NCBI RefSeq assembly: GCF_047345485.1
Contig: NZ_JBLFEN010000004.1
Span: 186,001 to 250,000 of the forward strand
Source: Jejuia sp047345485
GTDB lineage: Bacteria; Bacteroidota; Bacteroidia; Flavobacteriales; Flavobacteriaceae
Direction: 5' to 3'
DNA length: 64,000 nucleotides
The notes below the pieces were generated by a model, which was not told the DNA's origin, ran no database searches, and saw nothing but the letters and a program-made list of their open reading frames with translations. Below, piece by piece: positions 17,762 to 26,648 of this stretch. A program made the translations under genes and the position numbers. Within the stretch, counting starts at the first letter, position 1; every line of letters begins with the position of its first letter.

Positions 17762-17877
17762 TATAACGTTCTCAACAATAATTACTTTTTTTGTTAATTA
17801 CTTTGTTTGTTAGCTATTTTATATTTTGATATGTTATGCTATATTAGCGTACTATCACGTAATTCACACTCTCTTTT

Positions 17878-19734
17878 ATGGCAGAACAAACCAAGTATAC
17901 CGAAGATAATATACGTTCATTAGATTGGAAAGAGCATATCCGTATGCGTCCAGGAATGTATATTGGTAAACTCGGTGATGGGTCTTCTCCAGACGATGGT
18001 ATCTATATTTTATTAAAAGAGGTTTTAGATAACTCTATAGATGAATACGTAATGGGTGCTGGTAAAACCATAGAAATATCTATACAAGGCACAAAAGTTA
18101 TTGTGCGTGATTATGGGCGTGGTATACCATTAGGCAAAGTGGTAGATGTAGTATCTAAAATGAATACTGGTGGTAAGTACGACTCTAAAGCATTTAAAAA
18201 ATCGGTAGGTTTAAATGGCGTAGGTACAAAGGCAGTAAATGCACTGTCAAATTATTTTAGGGTTGAATCTAACCGAGATGGTAAATCGGCTTCGGCAGAA
18301 TTTGAACAAGGTAATCTTACCAATCAAGAAATGCTAGATGATACTACCCGTAGAAAAGGGACTAAAGTATCATTTATTCCAGATGAAACTATTTTTAAAA
18401 ACTATAAATACCGAAGTGAATATGTTGTAAAGATGTTGAAAAACTATGTTTACCTTAACCCGGGGTTGACCATAGTTTTTAATGGTGAAAAATATTATAG
18501 CGAAAACGGATTAAAAGACTTATTGGCCGAAAAAATTGCTGAAACTGATTTGTTGTATCCTATAATTCATTTACGTGGTGACGATATAGAAATAGCCTTA
18601 ACGCACAGTAAAACGCAATATAGCGAAGAGTATAATAGTTTTGTAAACGGACAAAATACGACACAAGGTGGTACGCACTTAAATGCATTTAGAGAAGCTA
18701 TTGTAAAAACTATTCGTGAGTATTACGGTAAAAACTACGATGCATCAGATATTAGAAAATCTGTAGTAAGTGCCATTGCTATTAAAGTAATGGAGCCAGT
18801 TTTTGAAAGTCAAACAAAAACAAAGTTAGGCTCAACAGATATGGGTGGTAATTATCCAACCGTAAGAACTTATATTAATGACTTTGTAAAAACCAAGTTA
18901 GATAATTACCTACATAAAAACACAGACACTGCTGAAAAAATTCAACGTAAAATTTTACAAGCAGAACGTGAACGTAAAGAATTATCGGGCATTAGAAAAT
19001 TAGCGAAAGACCGTGCTAAAAAAGCGAGTCTTCATAATAAAAAATTACGAGATTGTCGTGTGCATTTTGGCGATACCAAAAACGAGCGTAACTTAGAAAC
19101 TACACTGTTTATTACCGAAGGAGATTCTGCCTCTGGGAGTATCACAAAATCTAGAGATGTAAATACACAAGCGGTTTTTAGTTTAAAAGGAAAGCCGTTA
19201 AATTGTTACGGACTTACCAAAAAAATAGTTTACGAAAACGAAGAATTTAATTTATTACAAGCAGCTTTAAATATAGAAGAGTCTCTAGAAGATTTGCGTT
19301 ATAATAATGTTGTTATAGCTACAGATGCTGATGTAGATGGTATGCACATTAGGCTATTACTGATAACATTCTTTTTACAGTTTTTTCCAGAAGTAATTAA
19401 GGAAGGGCACTTATATATTTTACAAACCCCATTATTTAGAGTTAGAAATAAAAAAGAAACCATTTATTGTTATTCTGAAGAAGAACGAAGAGACGCTATA
19501 GAAAAACTAAAACCTAAACCTGAAATAACCCGTTTTAAGGGGTTAGGAGAAATATCACCAGACGAGTTTAAACATTTTATAGGTGAAGATATTCGACTTG
19601 ATCCTGTTATGCTAGACGATAATATGTCTATTGAAGAATTATTATCATTTTACATGGGTAAAAATACACCAACACGACAAGAATTTATTATTGATAATTT
19701 GAAGGTTGAGCTAGATTTGATAGAAGAAAAATAA
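17878..19734 (+). CDS. parE: DNA topoisomerase IV subunit B
   Basis: The ATPase subunit of topoisomerase IV, which decatenates daughter chromosomes. The 618-residue protein shows the GHKL ATP-binding motifs EVLDNSIDEY, DYGRGIPLG and GLNGVGTKAVNALS, a transducer domain, and a TOPRIM domain with FITEGDSASGSI and the DADVDGMHI metal site. Location next to parC, and a length and TOPRIM arrangement without a gyrase insertion, favour ParE over GyrB. The gap to parC is 80 bases and contains a small palindrome. Confidence 0.93.
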   Translation: MAEQTKYTEDNIRSLDWKEHIRMRPGMYIGKLGDGSSPDDGIYILLKEVLDNSIDEYVMGAGKTIEISIQGTKVIVRDYGRGIPLGKVVDVVSKMNTGGKYDSKAFKKSVGLNGVGTKAVNALSNYFRVESNRDGKSASAEFEQGNLTNQEMLDDTTRRKGTKVSFIPDETIFKNYKYRSEYVVKMLKNYVYLNPGLTIVFNGEKYYSENGLKDLLAEKIAETDLLYPIIHLRGDDIEIALTHSKTQYSEEYNSFVNGQNTTQGGTHLNAFREAIVKTIREYYGKNYDASDIRKSVVSAIAIKVMEPVFESQTKTKLGSTDMGGNYPTVRTYINDFVKTKLDNYLHKNTDTAEKIQRKILQAERERKELSGIRKLAKDRAKKASLHNKKLRDCRVHFGDTKNERNLETTLFITEGDSASGSITKSRDVNTQAVFSLKGKPLNCYGLTKKIVYENEEFNLLQAALNIEESLEDLRYNNVVIATDADVDGMHIRLLLITFFLQFFPEVIKEGHLYILQTPLFRVRNKKETIYCYSEEERRDAIEKLKPKPEITRFKGLGEISPDEFKHFIGEDIRLDPVMLDDNMSIEELLSFYMGKNTPTRQEFIIDNLKVELDLIEEK

Positions 19735-19787
19735 AAGATTAAACTGTAATTTTATACACTGTATAAAGTTCAAGATAAAAAAATACA

Positions 19788-19807
19788 ATTTCTGCCTTTG
19801 CAGAAAT
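19788..19807 (+). promoter_or_regulatory. Palindrome in the parE-parC gap
   Basis: ATTTCTGC CTTT GCAGAAAT is a perfect 8-bp stem centred 18 bases before the parC ATG. It could be a small mRNA hairpin or an operator; no T-run follows, so it is not a terminator. Confidence 0.5.
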
Positions 19808-19814
19808 ATTTAGT

Positions 19815-22469
19815 ATGATAGAAGACCAAAACGACGATTTAACTAACGACCATAACGAAGAGCCTAAAGAAACCATTACGCGCATAACAGGCATGTACAA
19901 AGACTGGTTTTTAGATTACGCATCTTATGTTATTTTAGAGCGTGCAGTACCAGCCATAGAAGACGGTTTTAAACCTGTACAGCGCCGTATTATGCATTCT
20001 ATGAAAGATCTTGACGATGGACGCTACAACAAAGTAGCTAATATTGTTGGGCATACCATGCAGTACCATCCGCATGGTGATGCGAGTATTGCAGATGCCA
20101 TGGTACAAATTGGTCAAAAAGATTTATTAATTGATACTCAAGGAAACTGGGGAAATATACTAACGGGTGATAGAGCAGCAGCATCAAGATATATTGAAGC
20201 ACGCATCTCTAAGTTTGGTTTAGATGTTGTTTTTAATCCTAAAATAACAGAATGGCAAGCCAGTTATGATGGTAGAAGAAAAGAGCCTGTAAATTTACCA
20301 GTAATGTTTCCGTTACTATTAGCACAGGGTGGCGAGGGTATTGCTGTGGGGTTGTCTACTAAAATTTTACCACATAATTTTATTGAATTAATCGATGCTT
20401 CTGTAAAACACTTACAAGGAAAGCGTTTTACTATTTTACCAGATTTTCCAACTGCTGGAATTGCAGATTTTTCTAATTATAACGATGGTAATAGAGGAGG
20501 TAAAGTTCGTGTAAGAGCAAAAATTTCTCAACTAGATAAAAATACGCTTGTAATTAATGAGTTGCCTTTTGGTACCACAACATCCTCTCTTATAGATTCT
20601 ATCTTAAAAGCTAATGATAAAGGTAAAATAAAAGTTAAGAAAATAGAGGATAACACTGCCGCAGAGGTTGAAATTTTAGTGCATTTGCCATCAGGCTTAT
20701 CCCCAGATAAAACTATAGATGCATTGTATGCATTTACAAGTTGTGAATCTTCTATTTCACCATTAGGTTGCGTTATTGAAGATAACAAGCCTTTGTTTAT
20801 TGGTGTTTCAGAAATGTTGAGACGTTCTACAGATAACACGGTTCAACTTTTAAAACAAGAGTTAGAAATTAAACTTGGCGAACTCGAAGAACAATGGCAT
20901 TTTGCATCTTTAGAACGTATTTTTATTGAAAATAGAATTTATAGAGATATTGAAGAGCAAGAAACTTGGGAAGGTGTTATTACTGCAATTGATAAAGGGT
21001 TGCAACCACATATTAAGCATTTAAAACGGGCCGTTACTGAAGATGATATCGTGCGCCTAACTGAAATTAGGATCAAACGCATTTCGAAATTTGACATAGA
21101 TAAGGCACAACAAAAAATTGATGCACTAGAGGAACAAATTGCAGAAGTAAAACATCATCTTGCACATTTGATAGATTATACTATTGCCTACTTTACGAGA
21201 CTTAAAAAAACTTATGGTGCAGGGCGTGAGCGTAAAACAGAAATTAGAACTTTTGATGATGTAGATGCCACTAAAGTAGTGATTAGAAATACAAAACTTT
21301 ATGTAAATAGAGAAGAAGGTTTTATTGGGACATCACTTCGTAGAAACGAATATGTATGTGATTGTAGTGATATTGATGATATTATTGTTTTTACCAAAGA
21401 AGGTAAAATGATGGTAACAAAGGTAGACTCTAAAACCTTTATTGGTAAAGATATTATTCACGTAGCAGTATTTAAAAAGAAAGATAAACGGACTATTTAT
21501 AACCTGATTTATCGAGATGGTAAAAAAGGCCCTTCATATATCAAGCGTTTTGCTGTAACTAGTATGACACGCGATAGAGAATATGATTTAACAAATGGTA
21601 ATAAAGGGTCTGTTAGTTTGTATTTTTCTGCAAACCCCAATGGTGAAGCCGAAGTGGTTACCATAAATTTACGACAAGCCGGTAGTATTAAAAAGCTAAA
21701 ATGGGATATCGATTTTGCTGATATTTTAATTAAAGGCCGCACATCAAAAGGAAATTTGGTCACTAAATATCCTATAAAACGTATAGATCTTAAAGAAAAA
21801 GGGGTATCTACTTTAAAACCTCGTAAAATTTGGTTTGACGATACAGTACAACGCTTAAATGTAGACGGAAGAGGAGAATTAATAGGTGAGTTTAGAGGTG
21901 AAGATAAGTTACTTATTATCAATCAATCTGGTATGTTAAAAACTGTAACACCAGAAGTTACTATGCATTTTGGTAGCGATATGATTATAATGGAAAAATG
22001 GGTACCAAAAAAGCCAATTTCAGCAATTTATTTTCATGGTGAAAAGGAACTTTATTATGTAAAGCGTTTTTTAATTGAACAGGAAGGTCGTGAAGAGTCT
22101 TTTATTTCAGAACATCCTAATTCTCAGTTAGAAATAGTATCAACAGATTGGAAACCTATGGCTGAGGTTGTATTTGCTAAAGAAAGAGGCAAAGATAGAA
22201 AAGATAACTTAGAAGTTAATCTTGAAGAGTTTATCGATATTAAAGGCATTTCTGCTCAAGGTAATCAACTGACTAAAGATAAAATAAACCAAATAAACTT
22301 ATTAGATCCATTACCTCATGAAGCTCCTGAAGAAGTTCATGCAGACGATTTAGAAGTGGTAGATGAAAAGCAAATTTCTGAAGCTACCACTGAAACTAAT
22401 AGCAAAGAATCTTTAAATAGTGAAGGTGAAAGTGAAGATGACGATGAGGGGCAGACAACTTTGTTTTAA
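19815..22469 (+). CDS. parC: DNA topoisomerase IV subunit A
   Basis: The 884-residue DNA-cleaving subunit. The quinolone-region equivalent HPHGDASIADAMV is at about residues 85-97 and the catalytic Tyr is Y126 in ASRYIEARIS. A long coiled-coil tower follows (about 440-480, IDALEEQIAEVKHHLAHL), then a C-terminal beta-pinwheel region and an acidic Ser/Glu-rich tail ending GQTTLF. The ATG of the next gene follows the TAA stop directly, so the EEP gene is probably cotranslated. Confidence 0.93.
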   Translation: MIEDQNDDLTNDHNEEPKETITRITGMYKDWFLDYASYVILERAVPAIEDGFKPVQRRIMHSMKDLDDGRYNKVANIVGHTMQYHPHGDASIADAMVQIGQKDLLIDTQGNWGNILTGDRAAASRYIEARISKFGLDVVFNPKITEWQASYDGRRKEPVNLPVMFPLLLAQGGEGIAVGLSTKILPHNFIELIDASVKHLQGKRFTILPDFPTAGIADFSNYNDGNRGGKVRVRAKISQLDKNTLVINELPFGTTTSSLIDSILKANDKGKIKVKKIEDNTAAEVEILVHLPSGLSPDKTIDALYAFTSCESSISPLGCVIEDNKPLFIGVSEMLRRSTDNTVQLLKQELEIKLGELEEQWHFASLERIFIENRIYRDIEEQETWEGVITAIDKGLQPHIKHLKRAVTEDDIVRLTEIRIKRISKFDIDKAQQKIDALEEQIAEVKHHLAHLIDYTIAYFTRLKKTYGAGRERKTEIRTFDDVDATKVVIRNTKLYVNREEGFIGTSLRRNEYVCDCSDIDDIIVFTKEGKMMVTKVDSKTFIGKDIIHVAVFKKKDKRTIYNLIYRDGKKGPSYIKRFAVTSMTRDREYDLTNGNKGSVSLYFSANPNGEAEVVTINLRQAGSIKKLKWDIDFADILIKGRTSKGNLVTKYPIKRIDLKEKGVSTLKPRKIWFDDTVQRLNVDGRGELIGEFRGEDKLLIINQSGMLKTVTPEVTMHFGSDMIIMEKWVPKKPISAIYFHGEKELYYVKRFLIEQEGREESFISEHPNSQLEIVSTDWKPMAEVVFAKERGKDRKDNLEVNLEEFIDIKGISAQGNQLTKDKINQINLLDPLPHEAPEEVHADDLEVVDEKQISEATTETNSKESLNSEGESEDDDEGQTTLF

Positions 22470-23480
22470 ATGAGGTTGAGACGGTTTACCAAAACAATAA
22501 AACAACTATTAGTTTTTGTATTACCTTTAGCATTAATTATTGGTGTATTGTCTATATGTTCTGGAGCACTTATTGTATCATTTGTTTCTTCTATAATATT
22601 ACCATTCCTAGTAGTTTTTAATATAATTCAGTTTTTGTATTTATTACTAAAACGAAATAAAACAGCATTTTATAGTATAGGTGCTATAGTTTTATTTTTT
22701 TTATATTTTGATTCTTTTTACCAATATAATCCTACTTCTGATTTACAGGAACAAACTGTTTCTATTTTAACCTATAATTTACAAGGGTATACCTCCAAGC
22801 TTAAACTTAAAGAAGAGCATAAAGTTGAAGTATCAAGGTTTGTACATCAAAAGGATGTGGATATTGTTTGTTTTCAAGAGTTCTCAGCTATAGAATTTAA
22901 AAGATATGTAAAAACATATCCTTATTGGATAAAAAGCAATATAGATATGCCTTTAAAATCAGTTTTAGCAGTTTTTTCTAAGTTTCCTATAGTTGATAAT
23001 GGGTATATTAAATTTGATAATTCTATCAATAATGCCATGTTTGTTGATGTAGAAATAAACGGTGATATAATACGAATATATAATTTACACTTGGAATCTT
23101 TCAGGATTGATTCAAAAAATCAATTAAATAAACTGAGGCATCATAAATTTATAACTACAAGAGTTTTTAGAACAGAAGCTTCACGTAAAGCACAGGCAAT
23201 ATTAGTTAGGAACCATGTAAATAATTTTAAAGGTAAAGTGATACTAGCTGGAGACTTTAATAGTACTCAATATTCTTCAATATATAGGATTTTAAAAGTG
23301 GATAGAAAAGATACTTTTACCGAAGCTGGTAATGGTTTAGGTACTACGTTTAAGTTGTTTAACTATCCGATTAAGCTAGATCATATTTTAGTTGATGCAG
23401 CTTTTGAGGTGGTAAATCATGAAAATTTTGATATCAAATTATCAGACCATGAGCCAGTACTAGCAGAAATAAAACTTTAA
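22470..23480 (+). CDS. Endonuclease/exonuclease/phosphatase family protein, membrane-anchored
   Basis: A 336-residue protein with three N-terminal transmembrane segments (about residues 12-32, 36-58, 65-82) and an EEP catalytic domain facing outside: SILTYNLQGYT, DIVCFQEFS (metal Glu), LHLESF, LAGDFNST (Asp/Asn pair), LDHILVDA and the catalytic SDHEPV. EEP enzymes cleave phosphodiester or phosphomonoester bonds in DNA, inositol phosphates or lipids; the substrate is unknown. The ATG abuts the parC stop with no gap. Confidence 0.88.
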   Translation: MRLRRFTKTIKQLLVFVLPLALIIGVLSICSGALIVSFVSSIILPFLVVFNIIQFLYLLLKRNKTAFYSIGAIVLFFLYFDSFYQYNPTSDLQEQTVSILTYNLQGYTSKLKLKEEHKVEVSRFVHQKDVDIVCFQEFSAIEFKRYVKTYPYWIKSNIDMPLKSVLAVFSKFPIVDNGYIKFDNSINNAMFVDVEINGDIIRIYNLHLESFRIDSKNQLNKLRHHKFITTRVFRTEASRKAQAILVRNHVNNFKGKVILAGDFNSTQYSSIYRILKVDRKDTFTEAGNGLGTTFKLFNYPIKLDHILVDAAFEVVNHENFDIKLSDHEPVLAEIKL

Positions 23481-23482
23481 AA

Positions 23483-24655
23483 TTAAAATTCTACGATGTC
23501 TTTTGAAGAAAAAAGTTGAATTAATTTATGCAGCATTTCAGAATACTTTATTAACTCAGCTTTGGCTACAAATTCATTGGCTCTATGTGCTTGATTGATA
23601 GATCCGGGGCCGCAAATGATACTTTGTAACCCAGCTTCATTAAATTGTCCTGCTTCTGAGGCATAAGCAACTGTACCAATATTATTATCATTATTTATTT
23701 TTGATAATAGTGTTACAACAGCACTATCTGCTTTACTATCAAAGGGTGTTACTGGTGGATGAATTTCTTCAGTTTCTATCTTAAAATCTGAAAATACAGG
23801 TTGTAGTGCATCCATTCTATTTTTACAGTGTAGTTTAAACTCCTTAAGTATTTCTGGTAAATTATCACTTGGTATTACTCTAGCATCCCAAGAAAAAGAC
23901 ACCTTATCTGCTATAACATTAGCTGCAATACCGCCATTAATAACACCTGTGTGTAATGTGGAGTGCGGTGGTGTAAAACGCTTATCTAAATTGCCTGAGT
24001 CTATCAGTGCATTCATTTTATTTTCTAACCACAACACCAATCTAGCAGCTTCGTTAATGGCACTTACCTCTTGTTTTATCCTACTGCTATGACCTGCAGA
24101 ACCGTTCACCGTTGTTGTGTATATACAGATACCTTTATGTCCAATAATAGGTTGTAGCAGCGATGGTTCGCCAATAACAGCGTACTTAGGTGTTTCTGGA
24201 TAATGTTGTTTTAAATGCGCTACTAATTCTGGTGCAGATAAACACCCAATTTCTTCATCGTACGAAAAGGCAAAGTAGATGGGTTTTTTTAGTTGTGATA
24301 TATCAATATTTGAAAGTATGTTTAGGCAACATGCTATAAATCCTTTCATATCGCAGGTGCCACGACCGTATAGTTTTCCATCGCCTTTGTCTGTTAAAAC
24401 AAAAGGGTCTGTGTCCCATTCTTGCCCTTTTACAGGTACAACATCTGTATGACCAGAAAGAATAATGCCACCGTCAACCGATGGACCAATACGACAATGT
24501 AAAGATGCTTTTGTACCTTCTGAATTGGGCACCAAGGTGCACTTAATGCCAAATCCTTCAATATAATCTTTTATCCAGTTAATAATAGATAGGTTTGATT
24601 CTCCTCCTAAAACTGGGAATGCTACTAATTTAGAAAGTATGGTTTCTGTAGTCAT
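23483..24655 (-). CDS. argE: Acetylornithine deacetylase (M20 family)
   Basis: A 390-residue M20 metallohydrolase. The dinuclear zinc site is visible in LSGHTDVVPV, RGTCDMKGF and SYDEEIGCLSAPEL; the dimerisation domain follows at about residues 175-285, and the last ligand is in PGSINQAHRANEFV. Sequence and length match ArgE, which removes acetyl from N-acetylornithine in arginine synthesis, though related M20 peptidases are possible. Its ATG overlaps the miaA stop by 4 bases (ATGA), so it is translationally coupled to miaA. Confidence 0.85.
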   Translation of the reverse strand: MTTETILSKLVAFPVLGGESNLSIINWIKDYIEGFGIKCTLVPNSEGTKASLHCRIGPSVDGGIILSGHTDVVPVKGQEWDTDPFVLTDKGDGKLYGRGTCDMKGFIACCLNILSNIDISQLKKPIYFAFSYDEEIGCLSAPELVAHLKQHYPETPKYAVIGEPSLLQPIIGHKGICIYTTTVNGSAGHSSRIKQEVSAINEAARLVLWLENKMNALIDSGNLDKRFTPPHSTLHTGVINGGIAANVIADKVSFSWDARVIPSDNLPEILKEFKLHCKNRMDALQPVFSDFKIETEEIHPPVTPFDSKADSAVVTLLSKINNDNNIGTVAYASEAGQFNEAGLQSIICGPGSINQAHRANEFVAKAELIKYSEMLHKLIQLFSSKDIVEF

Positions 24656-25608
24656 ATAAGTTTGTCTTCTATAGTTTCTATGATGCTAGAAATATCGTAT
24701 TGATAGTTAAACCACAACGTGTTTTCGTTTTTCTTAAACCAAGTATTTTGGCGTTTTGCAAAACGTCGTGTGTTTTTTTTTATTTCTGCAATGGCAAATT
24801 CTAAAGTCCACTCACCATTAAAATAGTTAAAGAGTTCTTTGTATCCAACTGTATTTAGAGCATTTAAATCTTTATGTAATAGTAATGCTTTTGCTTCGTC
24901 TACTAGTCCTTCCTTAAGCATAATATCTACACGCTGATTGATACGATTATATATAATAGCTCTATCTGCACTTAATCCAATGCTTATAGTTTTAAAATTT
25001 CGGTGTTGTTTTTTTTTATTTAAGAAGGAAGAATAGGGTTGTCCTGAACCAATGCAAACTTCTAAGGCACGTATAACGCGGTGTGGATTATCAATTGCGA
25101 TGGTATTAAAACTTTGCTCGTCCAATATTTTTAATTGTGCTTGTAAATGCGATAATCCTTTTTCTTCTAAGTCGGTGTTTAATTGCGCTCTGATAGATGG
25201 CTTAATGTTAGGAAAATAATCTAGACCATCAGTAGCAGCATTTACGTAAAGCCCTGAACCTCCCACCATAACTACAATATTATGTTTTTTAAATAAAATT
25301 TCTAGTTGTGCTAAAGCATCTTTTTCAAAATCGCCAACACTAAAATTATCTTTTATTGATTTGTGATGAATAAAATGATGTTTTGCTTGTGCAAGTTCTT
25401 CTTTGGTAGGTGCTGCTGTGCCTATTTGCATTTCTTTAAAAAACTGTCGTGAGTCTGCAGATATTATTTCGGCATTAAAGTGTTGCGCTAATTTAATACT
25501 TAGCGCAGTTTTACCAATTGCTGTTGGCCCAACAATAGAAATAAGATATGTATTTGGTGTTTTTATTTGTTCTATTTTTAGAGAAAGTAAAGGTACTATG
25601 AAAAACAA
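24652..25608 (-). CDS. miaA: tRNA dimethylallyltransferase
   Basis: Adds an isopentenyl group to A37 of tRNAs that read UNN codons. The 318-residue protein has the P-loop GPTAIGKTALS, the conserved SADSRQFFKEMQIGTAAP, HHFIHHKS and VMVGGSGLYVNA. The ATG at 25608 adds 21 residues before the conserved LISIVGPTAIG; no nearer ATG, GTG or TTG is present in frame, so I keep it. The upstream flank is a dispersed repeat. Confidence 0.94.
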   Translation of the reverse strand: MFFIVPLLSLKIEQIKTPNTYLISIVGPTAIGKTALSIKLAQHFNAEIISADSRQFFKEMQIGTAAPTKEELAQAKHHFIHHKSIKDNFSVGDFEKDALAQLEILFKKHNIVVMVGGSGLYVNAATDGLDYFPNIKPSIRAQLNTDLEEKGLSHLQAQLKILDEQSFNTIAIDNPHRVIRALEVCIGSGQPYSSFLNKKKQHRNFKTISIGLSADRAIIYNRINQRVDIMLKEGLVDEAKALLLHKDLNALNTVGYKELFNYFNGEWTLEFAIAEIKKNTRRFAKRQNTWFKKNENTLWFNYQYDISSIIETIEDKLI

Positions 25609-25653
25609 AGTAGACCAAGTTATAGGTTTTAAAATAGTCTTAGCATATACGCT

Positions 25654-25768
25654 GCGTTAGGGATGGTTGTGTAAAGCCTACAACGTCACTGGAGCAATGA
25701 CTTGCAAAGGAAAGCGCCGTGACCCTTTAGAATAACCTGCATGCTATACCGCAGGTAGGTATGCGCCC
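25654..25768. repeat. GCGTTAGGGAT...GCGCCC dispersed repeat, copy 1
   Basis: A 115-base GC-richer island in an AT-rich genome that starts with GCGTTAGGGAT and ends with GCGCCC, with internal hairpins (GTTGT / ACAAC; CCTGC / GCAGG). The ends match those of the copies at 41447, 56586 and 59775, while the core differs. It sits between miaA and the K+ channel gene. Confidence 0.7.
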
Positions 25769-25773
25769 AAATT

Positions 25774-26631
25774 TTAAATATGTAATTTTTCGCCACAGTT
25801 ATAACAAAAGTCTGCTTTATCCCTATGGTCTTCAGCTAAACAGTTTTCGCAAGATTGTGAGTTAAGTCTTATTTTGTTTTCTGGTTTAATAGGTTCTTTT
25901 TTACCCTGTGCAGAATATTCGGCAGAAACAATTCCCGTAGGTACTGCTATGATACCATACCCCAAAATCATGATAAGCGCTGCGATAAACTGACCAAGAG
26001 GTGTTACTGGTGCAATATCGCCAAACCCAACAGTGGTAAGTGTTACAATACACCAGTAAACGCTTACGGGTATACTTTTAAAACCGCTTTCTTCGCCTTC
26101 TATAAGATACATTAGTGTGCCTGAAATAATACATAATATAAGTACTGCAAATAAGAACACCGAGATTTTAGCACGACTTGCTTTTAGGGCAGTAGCTAGT
26201 AGGTTGGAAGCACCAAGATATCGTGCTAATTTTAGTATTCTAAAAATGCGTAGTAGCCTTAGTGCGCGTAGTGCTGCAAGTGCGTGAATACCACCAAACA
26301 GTAGGGATATATATTTTGGGATGGTGGATAAAAAATCTATAATACCATAAAAACTAAATATATACTTGAAGGGTTTTTTTACGGTAATAATTCGTGCTAT
26401 ATACTCTAAACTGAATAAGATGGTGATGACCCACTCTGATATGTTTAGAAAATCATGATATTTTTCGTCAAAGCTTTTTATGCTTTCTAACATTACTAGA
26501 ATAATACTAGCTATTATGGTAATAAAGAGAATAACATCAAAGGTTTTACCCGCAGGCGTATCAGCCTCATAAATGATATCATGAAATTTTCTACGCCAAT
26601 ATCTGTCTTCTTTAGTTTTCATACATTTCAA
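25774..26631 (-). CDS. Voltage-gated potassium channel-like protein with C-terminal zinc-ribbon-like tail
   Basis: A 285-residue six-helix ion transport protein. S4 is visible as ALRALRLLRIFRILKLARYLG with regularly spaced Arg/Lys, and the pore loop contains the K+ selectivity filter TLTTVGFGDIAP. After S6 (about residue 240) there is a soluble tail with two Cys pairs, CENC and CYNCGEKL, resembling a small zinc ribbon. It probably conducts K+ in response to voltage or to signals sensed by the tail. It overlaps nothing and lies 17 bases from the DUF3857 gene. Confidence 0.88.
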   Translation of the reverse strand: MKCMKTKEDRYWRRKFHDIIYEADTPAGKTFDVILFITIIASIILVMLESIKSFDEKYHDFLNISEWVITILFSLEYIARIITVKKPFKYIFSFYGIIDFLSTIPKYISLLFGGIHALAALRALRLLRIFRILKLARYLGASNLLATALKASRAKISVFLFAVLILCIISGTLMYLIEGEESGFKSIPVSVYWCIVTLTTVGFGDIAPVTPLGQFIAALIMILGYGIIAVPTGIVSAEYSAQGKKEPIKPENKIRLNSQSCENCLAEDHRDKADFCYNCGEKLHI

Positions 26632-26648
26632 ATGTAATAAAAGATTTG

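Noticed and set aside
25654..25768. tRNA or tRNA remnant
   Set aside because: GC-rich with hairpins, but no cloverleaf, no GGTTCGAATCC-type T-loop and no CCA end; it belongs to the dispersed repeat family.
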